Of a DNA stretch of 64,000 nucleotides, positions 1 to 10,048 are shown one piece after another; within the stretch, counting starts at the first letter, position 1; the number at the start of each line of letters is the position of its first letter. Origin of the DNA: Coriobacteriia bacterium (GTDB lineage Bacteria > Actinomycetota > Coriobacteriia > Coriobacteriales > Atopobiaceae). The notes under the pieces were generated by a model, which searched no databases, had not been told where the DNA came from, and saw only the letters and a list, made by a program, of their open reading frames with translations. The stretch lies in the NCBI GenBank assembly GCA_003150175.1, contig QAKZ01000017.1, positions 6,819-70,818 on the forward strand, in the 5' to 3' direction. Both the position numbers and the translations under genes were made by a program.

Positions 1-286
1 CGGGGTTGAAGACGTGGACGCAGACCGAGCCGTAGTCGACCAGCACCCAGTTCAGGCCCTCGCGGCCTTCGCACGAGACGGGGCGCACCTCGCAGTTCTG
101 GAAGACCTTCTCGCGCACCTCGTCGACGATGGCGTCGACCTGGCGGTTGTTGGCGCCGGTGCAGATCACGAAGTAGTCGCAGACATCGGTCGTGCCGATG
201 AGGTCGATGACGACGATGTCGGTGGCCTTCTTCGCGTCGGCGGCGACGGCGGCGGCGCGGGCGATGTCGAGGGAGGTTATTGCCAT
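1..286 (-). CDS. rsfS: Ribosomal silencing factor RsfS (partial, runs off left edge)
   Basis: Only the first 95 codons are inside the window. The translation starts MAITSLDIARA and contains TDVCDYFVICTGANNRQ and NWVLVDYGSVCVHVF, the signature stretches of the Iojap/DUF143 family. RsfS binds uL14 on the 50S subunit and prevents subunit joining when nutrients are short (family knowledge). The ATG at 286 has AGGAG about ten bases upstream. It follows yqeK by 33 bases and is the last visible gene of the obgE-proB-proA-nadD-yqeK-rsfS run; nadD, yqeK and rsfS are often adjacent in bacteria. The missing C-terminus is an edge effect. Confidence 0.93.
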   Translation of the reverse strand, partial: MAITSLDIARAAAVAADAKKATDIVVIDLIGTTDVCDYFVICTGANNRQVDAIVDEVREKVFQNCEVRPVSCEGREGLNWVLVDYGSVCVHVFNP

Positions 287-319
287 GTGTAGGGTTCTCC
301 TAACCGTGAACGGGTGCTT

Positions 320-976
320 CTAGCGGTCGCGGCCTGCGCGCTCCGCGGCCAATGCATTATAAATCCTTATTGTTCCCTCGTAGAGATGGCGCGAGCCCTC
401 GAGCACGTAGACGATGCCGCCGACAAAGGAATTCCAGAAGACATCGTCGAGCGGGGCGCGCCCGACGAGCGCGCGGGTGGCCTCGATGCCCTCGCTCGAG
501 GGGCGCAGGGGCTCGATGCCGTCGGCGACGAAGAGGATCTTGTCGAGGGGGCTCATCTTATAGCCCGCGGTCGTGTGGACGCTGATCGCGTGCCAGACCT
601 CGTCGGGGAGCTCGGGGTAGCGCTCGGGCAGCTCGCGGGCGGCGACGCAGCCGTGGAGCAGCGGCTTCACGTCGGCATAGTCGGCGCCCTCGAAGTCGAG
701 CTCGAGGGCGCGCGCCCGCTCGATGAGCTCGTCGTCGGGCACGACCTTGTCCCAGTCGTGGAGAAGCCCGGAGACCCTCGCCAGGAAGGGGTCGGCACCG
801 TACATGAGCGCCATAGACTCGGCCGTCGAGGCGACCGAGATCGAGTGCGCGAGGCGCTTGGGCTTGGCGGCGAGCTGGACGGCGACGTCGGCCTCGACCT
901 TCGCGATGTAGGCGAGCTGGGCAGGAGTGTAGCAGGCGCCCGAGGGCTTCTCGGCGCCTTTCTTCTTTGCGCACAT
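320..976 (-). CDS. yqeK: YqeK-like HD-domain hydrolase (symmetrical Ap4A hydrolase family)
   Basis: A 218-residue HD-domain protein. The metal-binding pattern is visible as an early His in RLAHSISVAST, the HD pair in SGLLHDWDK, then HGCVAA and ISVHTTAGYKMSPLDKILFVAD, the typical YqeK/TIGR00488 arrangement. Members hydrolyse diadenosine tetraphosphate symmetrically to ADP (family knowledge). The reading frame is open far upstream, but that part is the shadow of nadD; ATG 976 lies one base after the nadD stop. An in-frame ATG at 991, inside nadD, is an alternative; neither has a clean ribosome site, so translation is probably coupled to nadD. The nadD-yqeK-rsfS order supports the call. Confidence 0.88.
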   Translation of the reverse strand: MCAKKKGAEKPSGACYTPAQLAYIAKVEADVAVQLAAKPKRLAHSISVASTAESMALMYGADPFLARVSGLLHDWDKVVPDDELIERARALELDFEGADYADVKPLLHGCVAARELPERYPELPDEVWHAISVHTTAGYKMSPLDKILFVADGIEPLRPSSEGIEATRALVGRAPLDDVFWNSFVGGIVYVLEGSRHLYEGTIRIYNALAAERAGRDR

Positions 977-977
977 G

Positions 978-1694
978 CTAGGCGAACACATCCCCTGTCT
1001 GTCCGTAATGACGTGAAGAGGCACCGTAGAGCCGGTGCTTGTGGAGGTAGCCCGTGACCGGGTCGGGCGTGAGGTAGCGCAGGCTCTCCCCCGCGGCGAC
1101 GCGCTCGCGCAGGTAGGAGGACGAGATGGCGAGCGCGGGGACCTCGAGGTAGGTGACGTCGAACTCGATGCCGGACTCCTCGATGGCGTCAACGGCGCGA
1201 TCGAGGTTGTAGCCGGGGCGCGTGGCGGCAACGAGATGGGCCACGCCGGCAATGCGCGCCGCGTCATGCCAGGTGACGATCTCGGCGATGGCGTCGGCGC
1301 CCGTGATGAAGTAGAACTCGACGTTTTCGGGGTAGAGCTCGCGCAGGCGCACGAGGGTGTCGGCCGTATAGGTCACGCCCTCGCGGTCGATCTCGAAGCG
1401 GGAGGCGAGGAAGTGGGGGTTGTCGGCGGTCGCGAGCAGCGTCATCGCGAAGCGGTCCTCGCCGGAGGTGACCTTCTTGTCGAGCTTGAAGGCGGGGCGC
1501 CCGGCGGGCATGAAGACAACGACGTTGAGGTCGAGGTCGGAGTAGGCCTGCTCGGCCGCGACGAGGTGGCCGTAGTGGATCGGGTCGAACGTGCCGCCCA
1601 TGATGCCCAGGCGGTAGCGCTTGGACTCCGTGGCGCCGAGGATGGGCAGGCCGGAGGCCTCGAGCCTCTCTTTCCAGTCGGGCGGCATGCTCAT
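978..1694 (-). CDS. nadD: Nicotinate-nucleotide adenylyltransferase
   Basis: A 238-residue enzyme of NAD synthesis that joins nicotinate mononucleotide and ATP to deamido-NAD. The nucleotidyltransferase motif GGTFDPIHYGHL sits at about residues 33-44 and the C-terminal ISSSYLRERV motif near 190; both ATP-binding signatures are intact. The first ~25 residues (MSMPPDWKERLEASG) precede the usual start of the fold and look like a short lineage-specific extension. The start ATG overlaps the proA stop by four bases (ATGA), indicating translational coupling in the proA-nadD-yqeK-rsfS string. ATG at codon 3 would be an equally good alternative start. Confidence 0.95.
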   Translation of the reverse strand: MSMPPDWKERLEASGLPILGATESKRYRLGIMGGTFDPIHYGHLVAAEQAYSDLDLNVVVFMPAGRPAFKLDKKVTSGEDRFAMTLLATADNPHFLASRFEIDREGVTYTADTLVRLRELYPENVEFYFITGADAIAEIVTWHDAARIAGVAHLVAATRPGYNLDRAVDAIEESGIEFDVTYLEVPALAISSSYLRERVAAGESLRYLTPDPVTGYLHKHRLYGASSRHYGQTGDVFA

Positions 1695-2953
1695 CGCACC
1701 TGCCCGTCCCCTCTGATCTGGAACTTCGTGGTGGTGAGGGCTTCCGCGCCCATGGGGCCGCGGGCGTGGAGCTTCTGGGTGCTGATGCCGATCTCTCCAC
1801 CGAGCCCGAAGACCCCGCCGTCAGTGAAGCGCGTCGAGGCGTTGACGTAGACGCACGCAGCGTCGACGCGCGCGAGGAAGCGCTCGGAAGCCGCGTAGGA
1901 CTCGGTGACGATTGCCTCGGAGTGGCGCGTGCCGTAGCGGTTGATGTGGTCGATCGCCTCGTCGAGGCCGTCGACCACACGCACGCTGATCTCGAGCGCG
2001 AGGTACTCGCGGCCCCAGTCCTCATCGGTCGCGTCCACGAAGCTCGCGAGCGCGCAGGCGGGCGCGAGGGCGCGAGACTCCGCGTCGCCGTGGATCATGA
2101 CGCCCGCGTCCGCGAGCTCGCCGAGCATGGCCGGCAAGAAGGACGGCGCGACCGAGCGGTCCACGAGCAACGACTCCGCCGCGTTGCAGACGCCGACGCG
2201 CTGGGTCTTCGCGTTCATGACGATGGAGCGGGCGCGGTCGAGGTCGGCGGACTCATGCACGTAGATGTGGCAGTTGCCCGTGCCGGTCTCGATGGTGGGG
2301 ACCTTCGCGTTCTCCACGCAGGCGCGGATGAGCCCGGCGCCGCCGCGCGGGATGAGGACGTCGACGAGGCCGACGGCCCCGAGGAGCTCAGAGGTGCGCG
2401 TGTGCCCGGCGTCGTCGGCCACATACGCAACCGTCGCGGCGGGAAGGCCCGCGCCGACGCAGGCCTCGCGGCACAGCGAGGCTATGGCGAGGCAGGAGTC
2501 GTTGGCCGCGCTGCCGCCCTTGAGCAGGCACGCATTGCCCGCGCGAAGGCACAGCGCGAAGGCGTCGGCGGTCACGTTAGGGCGCGCCTCGTAGATCATG
2601 GCGACGACGCCGAGGGGTACCGTCACCTTCTGGATGCGCAGGCCGTCCGCGTTCACGTGGCCGCCGACGACGCGCCCGAGCGGGTCAGGCTGCGCCGCGA
2701 CCTCATCCATGGCGGAGGCGATCGAGCGAACGCGCCCCTCATCGAGCATGAGCCTATCAAGGAGCCCATCGCTCATGCCCGCCTCGCGGGCCCGCGCCAT
2801 ATCGCGGGCGTTGGCGACGACGACGTCGCCCGAGCGGTCGCGCAGCAGCCCAGCGGCAGCGCGGATGGCAGTCGAGCGCGCCTCCGCGGAGGCGGCGGCG
2901 ATGTCGGGGGCGGCGTCGTGGGCCGCCCGGGCCAGTTCAAGCGCAAGTCCCAT
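1691..2953 (-). CDS. proA: Glutamate-5-semialdehyde dehydrogenase (gamma-glutamyl phosphate reductase)
   Basis: A 420-residue NADPH-dependent enzyme that reduces gamma-glutamyl phosphate to glutamate semialdehyde, the second step of proline synthesis. The catalytic cysteine lies in RVGVCNAAESLLV and the cofactor region in LGVVAMIYEARPNVTADA; GTGNCHIYV is also typical. Length is normal for the family. ATG 2953 is preceded by AGGGGG. It lies 14 bases after proB and overlaps nadD by four bases, so proB and proA are co-transcribed as expected for the enzyme pair whose unstable intermediate is channelled between them. Confidence 0.96.
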   Translation of the reverse strand: MGLALELARAAHDAAPDIAAASAEARSTAIRAAAGLLRDRSGDVVVANARDMARAREAGMSDGLLDRLMLDEGRVRSIASAMDEVAAQPDPLGRVVGGHVNADGLRIQKVTVPLGVVAMIYEARPNVTADAFALCLRAGNACLLKGGSAANDSCLAIASLCREACVGAGLPAATVAYVADDAGHTRTSELLGAVGLVDVLIPRGGAGLIRACVENAKVPTIETGTGNCHIYVHESADLDRARSIVMNAKTQRVGVCNAAESLLVDRSVAPSFLPAMLGELADAGVMIHGDAESRALAPACALASFVDATDEDWGREYLALEISVRVVDGLDEAIDHINRYGTRHSEAIVTESYAASERFLARVDAACVYVNASTRFTDGGVFGLGGEIGISTQKLHARGPMGAEALTTTKFQIRGDGQVR

Positions 2954-2967
2954 GGGAACCCCCTGAG

Positions 2968-4076
2968 CTAAAAGACGAGGAGCTCGTCGCGGTGGACCGC
3001 GGGCACGGCAGCCTCGTCGCCGAGGAAACGGGCGATGACATCGAGCTTGAGGCCGCGCACGCGCTGCATGTCATCCGAAGAGTACCTCACGACTCCGCGG
3101 CCGATGAGCTCCCCTTCCGGATTCGTAACGTTCACGACCTCGCCGGAAGCGAAGGCGCCGTCGACGTGCGTGACACCCACGGGAAGGATCGAGGCCCCGC
3201 GCTCCACGACGGCGCTCGTCGCGCCCTCGTCGAGCCTGAGCGTGCCCCGGACCACCTCGGCGAGGCCGATCCAGAGCTTGCGGCCGTGCTCATGGGCGCC
3301 GTCGGCGGGCGGCTGGAACCTCGTGCCCACCGAGGCCCCCGAGGCGACCTCGCAAAGCACGTTCGGCCTCCTGCCCTCGCAGATCACGGTAGGAATGCCC
3401 GCCGCCATCATGGCGCGGGCGGCCCGCACCTTGGAGGACATGCCGCCCGTGCCGAACGAGCTCGAGGAGCCGCCGGCCATGGCGGAGATGCTGTGGTCCA
3501 CCTCGGTCACGAGGGGGATGAGCTCAGCCGCGGGGTCCTCGGAGGGGTTCGCGGTGTAGAGCCCGTCGACGTCGGACATGATCACATAGAGGTCGGCGCC
3601 CACAAGGCCGCTCACGATGGCTCCGAGCATGTCGTTGTCGCCGAAGGTGAACTCGGCGACGCTCACGGTGTCGTTCTCGTTGACCACGGGCACGCACCCG
3701 AGGTCGAGCAGTCGCTCGATGGTGTTGCGGGCGTTCAGGTACCCCTCGCGGTCGACGACGTCGCGACGGGTAAGGAGGACCTGACCGCAGGCGACGCCGC
3801 GCTCGCGGAGCACCTCGGCGTAGGCCTCGGTGAGGGCCGTCTGGCCCACGGCGGCGCAAGCCTGCAGCGTTGCGATGTCGGAGGGGCGTTCCGCCATGCC
3901 GAGCGCATCGCGACCGGCAGCTGCGGCGCCCGAGGAGACCACGACGACGCGCTCCCCCGCCTCGCGCAGCGCCACGACCTGGTCGCAGAGGCTGCGAATG
4001 AAGGGACGGTCGAGCGCGCCCTTCTCGTCGACCAGCGTGGACGAGCCGATCTTGAAGACGATGAGGCGGCCGGGCA

Positions 4077-4077
<1 letters not shown>
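2968..4077 (-). CDS. proB: Glutamate 5-kinase with C-terminal PUA domain
   Basis: A 369-residue kinase that phosphorylates glutamate to gamma-glutamyl phosphate, the first and feedback-controlled step of proline synthesis. The amino-acid kinase domain occupies about residues 1-255: IVFKIGSSTLVDEKG near the N-terminus, VSSGAAAAG, the NENDTVS segment and FGTGGMSSKVRAA. Residues from about 275 form a PUA domain (RGASILPVGVTHVDGAFASGEVV). The start is GTG at 4077, overlapping the obgE stop by one base (TAGTG). Proline inhibition is known for the family and is not visible here. Confidence 0.96.
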
Positions 4078-5564
<1,487 letters not shown>

Positions 5565-5577
5565 TCAAAAAGAGAAT

Positions 5578-5826
5578 CTACGCCTCGCGGACGTGGACCA
5601 TGTGCTTGACGCCCTTGGTGAACTCCACCTTGCCGGCCTTGAGGGCGAACAGGGTGTCGTCCTTGCCGATGCCGACGTTCTCGCCGGGGTGGATGTGGGT
5701 GCCGCGCTGACGGACGAGGATCTCGCCGGCCTTGACGTTCTGGCCGCCGAAGCGCTTGGTGCCGAGGCGCTGCGCCTGCGAGTCGCGACCGTTCTTAGAA
5801 GTGCCCTGGCCCTTCTTGTGTGCCAT
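5578..5826 (-). CDS. rpmA: 50S ribosomal protein L27 (bL27)
   Basis: An 82-residue ribosomal protein beginning [16 protein letters not shown] and containing [24 protein letters not shown], the bL27 signature. Its N-terminal tail reaches the peptidyl transferase centre. The mature-type N-terminus AHKKG is encoded directly, without the cleaved leader found in many Firmicutes. It lies 35 bases after rplU and ends at a hairpin terminator, the standard rplU-rpmA pair followed by obgE. Confidence 0.98.
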   Translation of the reverse strand: MAHKKGQGTSKNGRDSQAQRLGTKRFGGQNVKAGEILVRQRGTHIHPGENVGIGKDDTLFALKAGKVEFTKGVKHMVHVREA

Positions 5827-5861
5827 AGAAATTACCTGCTTTCGGTAACCGGGAAAACTGA

Positions 5862-6170
5862 CTAAGCGTTGATGGAAGCGATCTTGATCTTCGTCAGCTG
5901 CTGACGGTGACCCTTGTCACGCTGATAGCGCTTGCGCTTCTTGAACTTGAAGACACGGACCTTCTCGCCCTTGAACTGCTCGAGAACCTCGGCGGTGACG
6001 GTCTTGTCCTGGAGGGGGGCAGAGCCAACGGCCGTGGACTTGCCGTCGCTCAGAAGCAGGACGGGGAGCTCCACCTTGTCGCCAGGCTGCACATCGAGCT
6101 TCTCGACGGCGAGGACGTCGCCCTCGGCAACCTTATACTGCTTGCCACCAGTTGCGATGATTGCGTACAT
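5862..6170 (-). CDS. rplU: 50S ribosomal protein L21 (bL21)
   Basis: A 102-residue protein starting [18 protein letters not shown] and ending with [20 protein letters not shown], typical of bL21, which binds 23S rRNA together with L20. The frame continues 13 codons upstream, but ATG 6170 has AAGGG seven bases before it and fits the family start. It is first in the rplU-rpmA operon, behind an untranslated leader with competing hairpins (6231-6300). Confidence 0.98.
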   Translation of the reverse strand: MYAIIATGGKQYKVAEGDVLAVEKLDVQPGDKVELPVLLLSDGKSTAVGSAPLQDKTVTAEVLEQFKGEKVRVFKFKKRKRYQRDKGHRQQLTKIKIASINA

Positions 6171-6230
6171 TCTTGAACCCTTCATTGCTGGCGTTAGTGC
6201 AACAGTCACTCATATTACTCAAGCCGCTCT

Positions 6231-6300
6231 GACCAGTCAACGGAGCATGTTGTTGACCAGCTGGGTCCCACCGGGGAAACGGTAGCGGTACCAACTGGTC
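6231..6300 (-). promoter_or_regulatory. Structured rplU leader with two mutually exclusive hairpins
   Basis: In the ~190-base space before rplU the minus strand carries GACCAG (6300-6295) able to pair with CTGGTC (6260-6255), with inner pairing of CTACC and GGTGG. A second hairpin pairs GTCAAC (6257-6252) with GTTGAC (6241-6236) across a ten-base loop. The two share bases 6255-6257, so they cannot form together. This resembles ribosomal-protein leaders that switch structure on binding their product, but the sequence does not match a leader family I can name. Confidence 0.4.
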
Positions 6301-6358
6301 GTCGGCAGTCAGGCAACTTGTATGAATATAGAGGTAATCGGCCCAAAAGGCGCAACAT

Positions 6359-7114
6359 CTAGAGCGGATTCACAAGAAGGCCACTATTGGCGTCCTCGTG
6401 TGCCTGGGAGGTGCGGCAGACCTTGAGGCAGTCGTAGCCGCGCGCCTCGCCCGCCGCGCCCGCGAGCGCGTGGTCGATGAGGAGCTGCGGGCGCAGCGCG
6501 CCGGCGTTGCTCGAGCGCGTGTCGAGCGCGAGCGCGACGCCGTCCTCGACGTCTGCGCACTCCCACGAGACGAGCGCGCCCGAAACGTCGATGGACTTCT
6601 TTTTGTCCCCGCGCAGGTACTCCATGACGCCGGCGTCGCGGACAGCGCCGATGCGCCCGGAGAGCTCGGACGCGCCGACGGCGCAGTCGAGCACGAGCAC
6701 CTTCCAGCAGGAACGGGTGAGCCAGCTCTCGAGCGCGGGCGCGCGCCCGTCGACGTAGGTCGCGCGCGAGGGCGCGAGCGCCAGCGGGGTCGCGGCCCGC
6801 AGGCTCACGAGCACCTCGTCCACGGGCACCTCCTCAGAGAGCCGCAGGTCGAAGTACTCGCACACCGACGACGCGCCGACGGGCAGCGCCTGCGAGAACT
6901 GGATGCGCATGCGCCGGGCGAAGCCGTTGCCGATGGAGAAGGGCAGCTGCGCGCGGCGGATGCAGCGGTTGATCGTCTCGAGCACCTCGAGGTGGCCGAG
7001 GAAGGCGAGGCGGTCGCCCTTCGCGTACTCGACGCGCAGGCGCGGGAGCTCCTTGATGAACGAGAGGTCCTGGGGCTTCGCGTCTCCCCACGGCTGGGGC
7101 CTGGCACCGCTCAT
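6359..7114 (-). CDS. DUF2344 / TIGR03936 family protein, partner of radical SAM protein
   Basis: A 251-residue protein with LPRLRVEYAKGDRLAFLGHLE followed by INRCIRRAQLPFSIGNGF and RRMRIQFSQALPVGASS, the recognisable core of the DUF2344 family. In many bacteria this domain is fused to, or directly follows, a TIGR03960 radical SAM protein; here it is a separate gene whose ATG overlaps the radical SAM stop by four bases. The function of the pair is not established; an RNA-modification role has been suggested from context in the family. It ends just before the rplU leader. Confidence 0.85.
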   Translation of the reverse strand: MSGARPQPWGDAKPQDLSFIKELPRLRVEYAKGDRLAFLGHLEVLETINRCIRRAQLPFSIGNGFARRMRIQFSQALPVGASSVCEYFDLRLSEEVPVDEVLVSLRAATPLALAPSRATYVDGRAPALESWLTRSCWKVLVLDCAVGASELSGRIGAVRDAGVMEYLRGDKKKSIDVSGALVSWECADVEDGVALALDTRSSNAGALRPQLLIDHALAGAAGEARGYDCLKVCRTSQAHEDANSGLLVNPL

Positions 7115-8988
7115 TTGCGCTCCTCACAGATCACGTTCTTCACTCCCAAGGTCGGGCACACGCCGCAGCCGACGCAGCTTTCGCGCGTGCAGTCCGGCGT
7201 GGTGACGCCCTGCGCGGCGCGGCGCCACTCGCGCTGCAGAAATCCCTTCGAGACACCGGGTGAGGTGTGGTCCCAGGGAAGCCGGGCGTCCACGGGGAAC
7301 TCCTCGCAGGCGATGTCCTCGAGGTCGTAGCCGCAGGCGGCTGCCGCCTCGCTCCAGCGGTCGAACGAGAACTCGCTCGTCCAGGCGTCGAAGCGGCACC
7401 CGCGGCGCCATGCCTCCAGAAGGAGCCTGAAACCGTCGCGCCCCATCTTGGAGATGGCCCCCTCGACCAGCGAGGTCGAGGAATCGTGGTAGTTGATCCT
7501 AACGCCGCGGTCGTTGCAGGAGTGCAGGAGCAGCTGCTGGCGCCTGCGGACCTCCGCGGGAGCGAGCTGACCCGCCCACTGGAAGGCGGTGTAGCACTTA
7601 GGGACGAAGACGGCGACCGAGATCGTGACCGAAACGCCGCTCTTCGGGCCCTTGCCAACGACCTCGCGGCCGATCTCGAGGACGCGCTCGGCGGCGCGGA
7701 CGATCCCGACGATGTCCTCGTCGGTCTCGGTCGGCAGGCCCATCATGAAGTAGAGCTTGCAGCGGCGCCACCCGTTCTCGAAGGCGTTGCGCGCGGCGCG
7801 CTCCAGGTCGTCCTCGGTCACGTTCTTGTTGATGACGTCGCGGAGCCGCTGGCTGCCGGCCTCGGGCGCGAAGGTGAGGCCGCCCTTCTTTCCGGCGCCG
7901 ACCGCCATGGCCATCTCGACCCCGAAGGAGTCGAGGCGCTGCGAGGGGATGGACACGCGGATGCCGCGGCCCGAGAGGTCGGCGTGCATGCGGTTGAGAA
8001 TCTGGGCGCACTGCGAGTGGTCGGTGGTGGAAAGCGACGTCAGGCTGATCTCGTCGTGGCCGCTCGCGGCGAGCCCCTCCTCCCCCGCCTGCACGATCTG
8101 GTCGGCGGGGCGCTCGCGCACCGGGCGGTACGTCATGCCCGCCTGGCAGAAACGGCAGCCACGGGCGCAGCCGCGCAGGATCTCGAGCGAGAGACGGTCT
8201 TGGACGATACCCATGTACGGAACGATCTTCGCGGCGACGGGGGGCGTGGCGGCCAGATCGGGGATGCAGCTCTTGAGCACGACCTCGCGGGCAGGGGTCC
8301 CGGGCCTCGGCACGGCGTACCCCCAGCGGGTCGAGGTCTCGTCGACCACGATGTCGTAGAGCGAGGGCACGTAGACGCCGGGCAGCTCCGCCAGCGAACA
8401 AAGGAGGTCCGCGCGCGCCATGCCCTTCTCGCGGCAGTCGCGGATGCGGGCGCAGACCTCGACGATCGACTCCTCGCCGTCGCCGAGCAGCACCGCGTCG
8501 AAGACGGGCGCCATCGGCTCACAGTTCCAGGCAGAAGGCCCGCCCGCGAGGATGATGGGGTCGTCCTCGTCGCGCCCGTCGCTCGTGAGGGCGATGCCCG
8601 CGAGGTCGAGGGCCTCGAGCACGTTCGTCCAGATGAGCTCATGGGCGAGCGTGAAGCCCACGGCGTCGAAGGACGCGAGCGGCGCGGCGCCCTCGAGCGA
8701 GAGCATGGGAACCCTTCGCTCGCGCATGAGCGCACTCATGTCCGTCCATGGGAGGTAGGCGCGCTCGCAGCTCATGCCCGGCTGCGCGTTCACCGTGTTG
8801 TAGAGGATGGAGACACCGAGGTTGGGCTGCCCCACCTCATAGACGTCGGCATAGCACATGCACAGGTGGAAGGGCCCGTCCTGCTCCTCGCAGGCGCCCC
8901 ACTCGTGATCGAGGTAGCGGCTCGGGTGCTCCACGTGCGGAAGCAGCGGCTCGAGCAGGTGGAAGAGGTTCTCTCGCTTTGCCTTCAC
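7111..8988 (-). CDS. TIGR03960-family radical SAM protein (B12-binding-like N-terminus, extra FeS motif)
   Basis: A 625-residue protein starting VKAKRENLFHLLEPLLPHVEHP. An N-terminal cobalamin-binding-like region (about 30-220, with QPNLGVSILYN and AHELIWTNVLEAL) precedes the radical SAM motif CARGCRFC, followed by SLTSLSTTDHSQC and FAPEAGSQRLRDVINKN. The C-terminus ends with ESCVGCGVC, a further FeS-type cysteine set. GTG 8988 has AGGAG seven bases upstream and overlaps the previous stop by four bases (GTGA); the much longer open frame upstream is a shadow. Four-base overlaps on both sides show tight coupling with the DUF697-like and DUF2344 genes. Substrate unknown. Confidence 0.88.
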   Translation of the reverse strand: MKAKRENLFHLLEPLLPHVEHPSRYLDHEWGACEEQDGPFHLCMCYADVYEVGQPNLGVSILYNTVNAQPGMSCERAYLPWTDMSALMRERRVPMLSLEGAAPLASFDAVGFTLAHELIWTNVLEALDLAGIALTSDGRDEDDPIILAGGPSAWNCEPMAPVFDAVLLGDGEESIVEVCARIRDCREKGMARADLLCSLAELPGVYVPSLYDIVVDETSTRWGYAVPRPGTPAREVVLKSCIPDLAATPPVAAKIVPYMGIVQDRLSLEILRGCARGCRFCQAGMTYRPVRERPADQIVQAGEEGLAASGHDEISLTSLSTTDHSQCAQILNRMHADLSGRGIRVSIPSQRLDSFGVEMAMAVGAGKKGGLTFAPEAGSQRLRDVINKNVTEDDLERAARNAFENGWRRCKLYFMMGLPTETDEDIVGIVRAAERVLEIGREVVGKGPKSGVSVTISVAVFVPKCYTAFQWAGQLAPAEVRRRQQLLLHSCNDRGVRINYHDSSTSLVEGAISKMGRDGFRLLLEAWRRGCRFDAWTSEFSFDRWSEAAAACGYDLEDIACEEFPVDARLPWDHTSPGVSKGFLQREWRRAAQGVTTPDCTRESCVGCGVCPTLGVKNVICEERK

Positions 8989-10028
8989 TCGGAGGCTCCT
9001 GACTGGTCGTCGACGGGTATCACGAGGTAGCCGGAATCGGCGCCCGTGCAGTCGGCCTCGGCTCGCGACCGCGCGCGGCGAGAAGGCGCGCAGGGAAGCG
9101 CGGAGGCGGCACGGGAGGGCTCCGGGGATGACCCGGGCGCAGGCTCGCTGCCTTCGGGCGATGAGGCGGCTCTCCCCTGCCGGGATACCGGAGGGTCGAA
9201 GCGCGCCTGGACCGCCTTCGCCGTGGCGACGGTGCCGGCATAGCCCATGCCGGCCTTCAGCGCCCAGCCGAGCCCGGGGACGAGCCCGGCAAAGAAGCGC
9301 GCGATGGAGCGGTAGGCGAGCCCGGCGCCGAGGACGCCGCCGACCTCGACCATGCGCGAGAGCTCCACGCCCCGACCGTAGCAGGCGGCGATGTCGAGGG
9401 CGAGCTTGGCCTGGTTGATGCACATGATCGGGTAGTCGGACCCGGGGATGAGCGGGATGGCGCCCACCGCGGCGTTCTCCGCCGCGCACCGCGAGGTGAG
9501 CAGCCCCACTGCGGCGTCTCGGCAGAACGGGAAGTTCGCGGCGAGCGTCACCGGGCTGGGGACCGAGCGGGCGAGCCAGCCCGCGAGCTTGGGCGCGAGC
9601 GCGGAGGGGTCCGAGGCGCTGATGAGCGCGGGGGCGCCGTCGCCCAAGGAGCCGAGCGAAGGGACGTCGAGCGCGGACTCGGCGACGATCCCGCAGGGCA
9701 CGCCCGCCGAGGCGCAGCGGGACGCGATGTCAAAGACGCCCTGCTCGCCGGGCCCCACGAGCACGATGACCGCGTCGGGGTTAGACGCCGAGGCGACGGC
9801 CCCGGCAAGGCCCATGACCTCGACGATGCCCCCGGCGCGCCGAGCCGTGAGGGCGTCCTTCGCGGCGAGGGCGAGCGAGCGGTCGCAGAAGGCGCCCACG
9901 CGGACACGGACGTGTACCTCGCCGTCCATCGCGTCGAGGCTCTCCCTCCCGGCGGAAGCCACATCAAAGAGGCCCGAGAGCGGGAACCCTGAGCTTCCTT
10001 TCTTGCCATGTTCAGCGCGACGCGCCAT
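8985..10028 (-). CDS. DUF697-like protein of unknown function
   Basis: A 347-residue protein. Residues from about 190 (AIPLIPGSDYPIMCINQAK, then LALDIAACYGRGVELSRM and GLGWALKAGMGYAGTVATAKA) resemble DUF697, a domain with hydrophobic helices often attached to GTPases, but no P-loop is present here. The N-terminal part (about 30-170) has alternating strand/helix character with VIVLVGPGEQGVF and is not recognised. The C-terminal 75 residues are rich in Ser, Pro, Ala and Arg and probably disordered. ATG 10028 follows AAAGGGGGG. It lies 20 bases after rodA and overlaps the radical SAM gene, tying that pair to the cell-shape operon. Confidence 0.6.
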   Translation of the reverse strand: MARRAEHGKKGSSGFPLSGLFDVASAGRESLDAMDGEVHVRVRVGAFCDRSLALAAKDALTARRAGGIVEVMGLAGAVASASNPDAVIVLVGPGEQGVFDIASRCASAGVPCGIVAESALDVPSLGSLGDGAPALISASDPSALAPKLAGWLARSVPSPVTLAANFPFCRDAAVGLLTSRCAAENAAVGAIPLIPGSDYPIMCINQAKLALDIAACYGRGVELSRMVEVGGVLGAGLAYRSIARFFAGLVPGLGWALKAGMGYAGTVATAKAVQARFDPPVSRQGRAASSPEGSEPAPGSSPEPSRAASALPCAPSRRARSRAEADCTGADSGYLVIPVDDQSGASE

Positions 10029-10048
10029 GTGACCCCCCCTTTGTGTCC

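Noticed and set aside
320-1267. Long N-terminal extension of YqeK
   Set aside because: The extra 97 codons are the Arg/Ser/Pro-rich shadow of nadD; the HD protein needs no extension.
7267-9030. 587-codon plus-strand frame opposite the radical SAM gene
   Set aside because: Compositional shadow; Asp/Arg/Gly/Val-rich translation without domains, while the minus strand has the CxxxCxxC motif.
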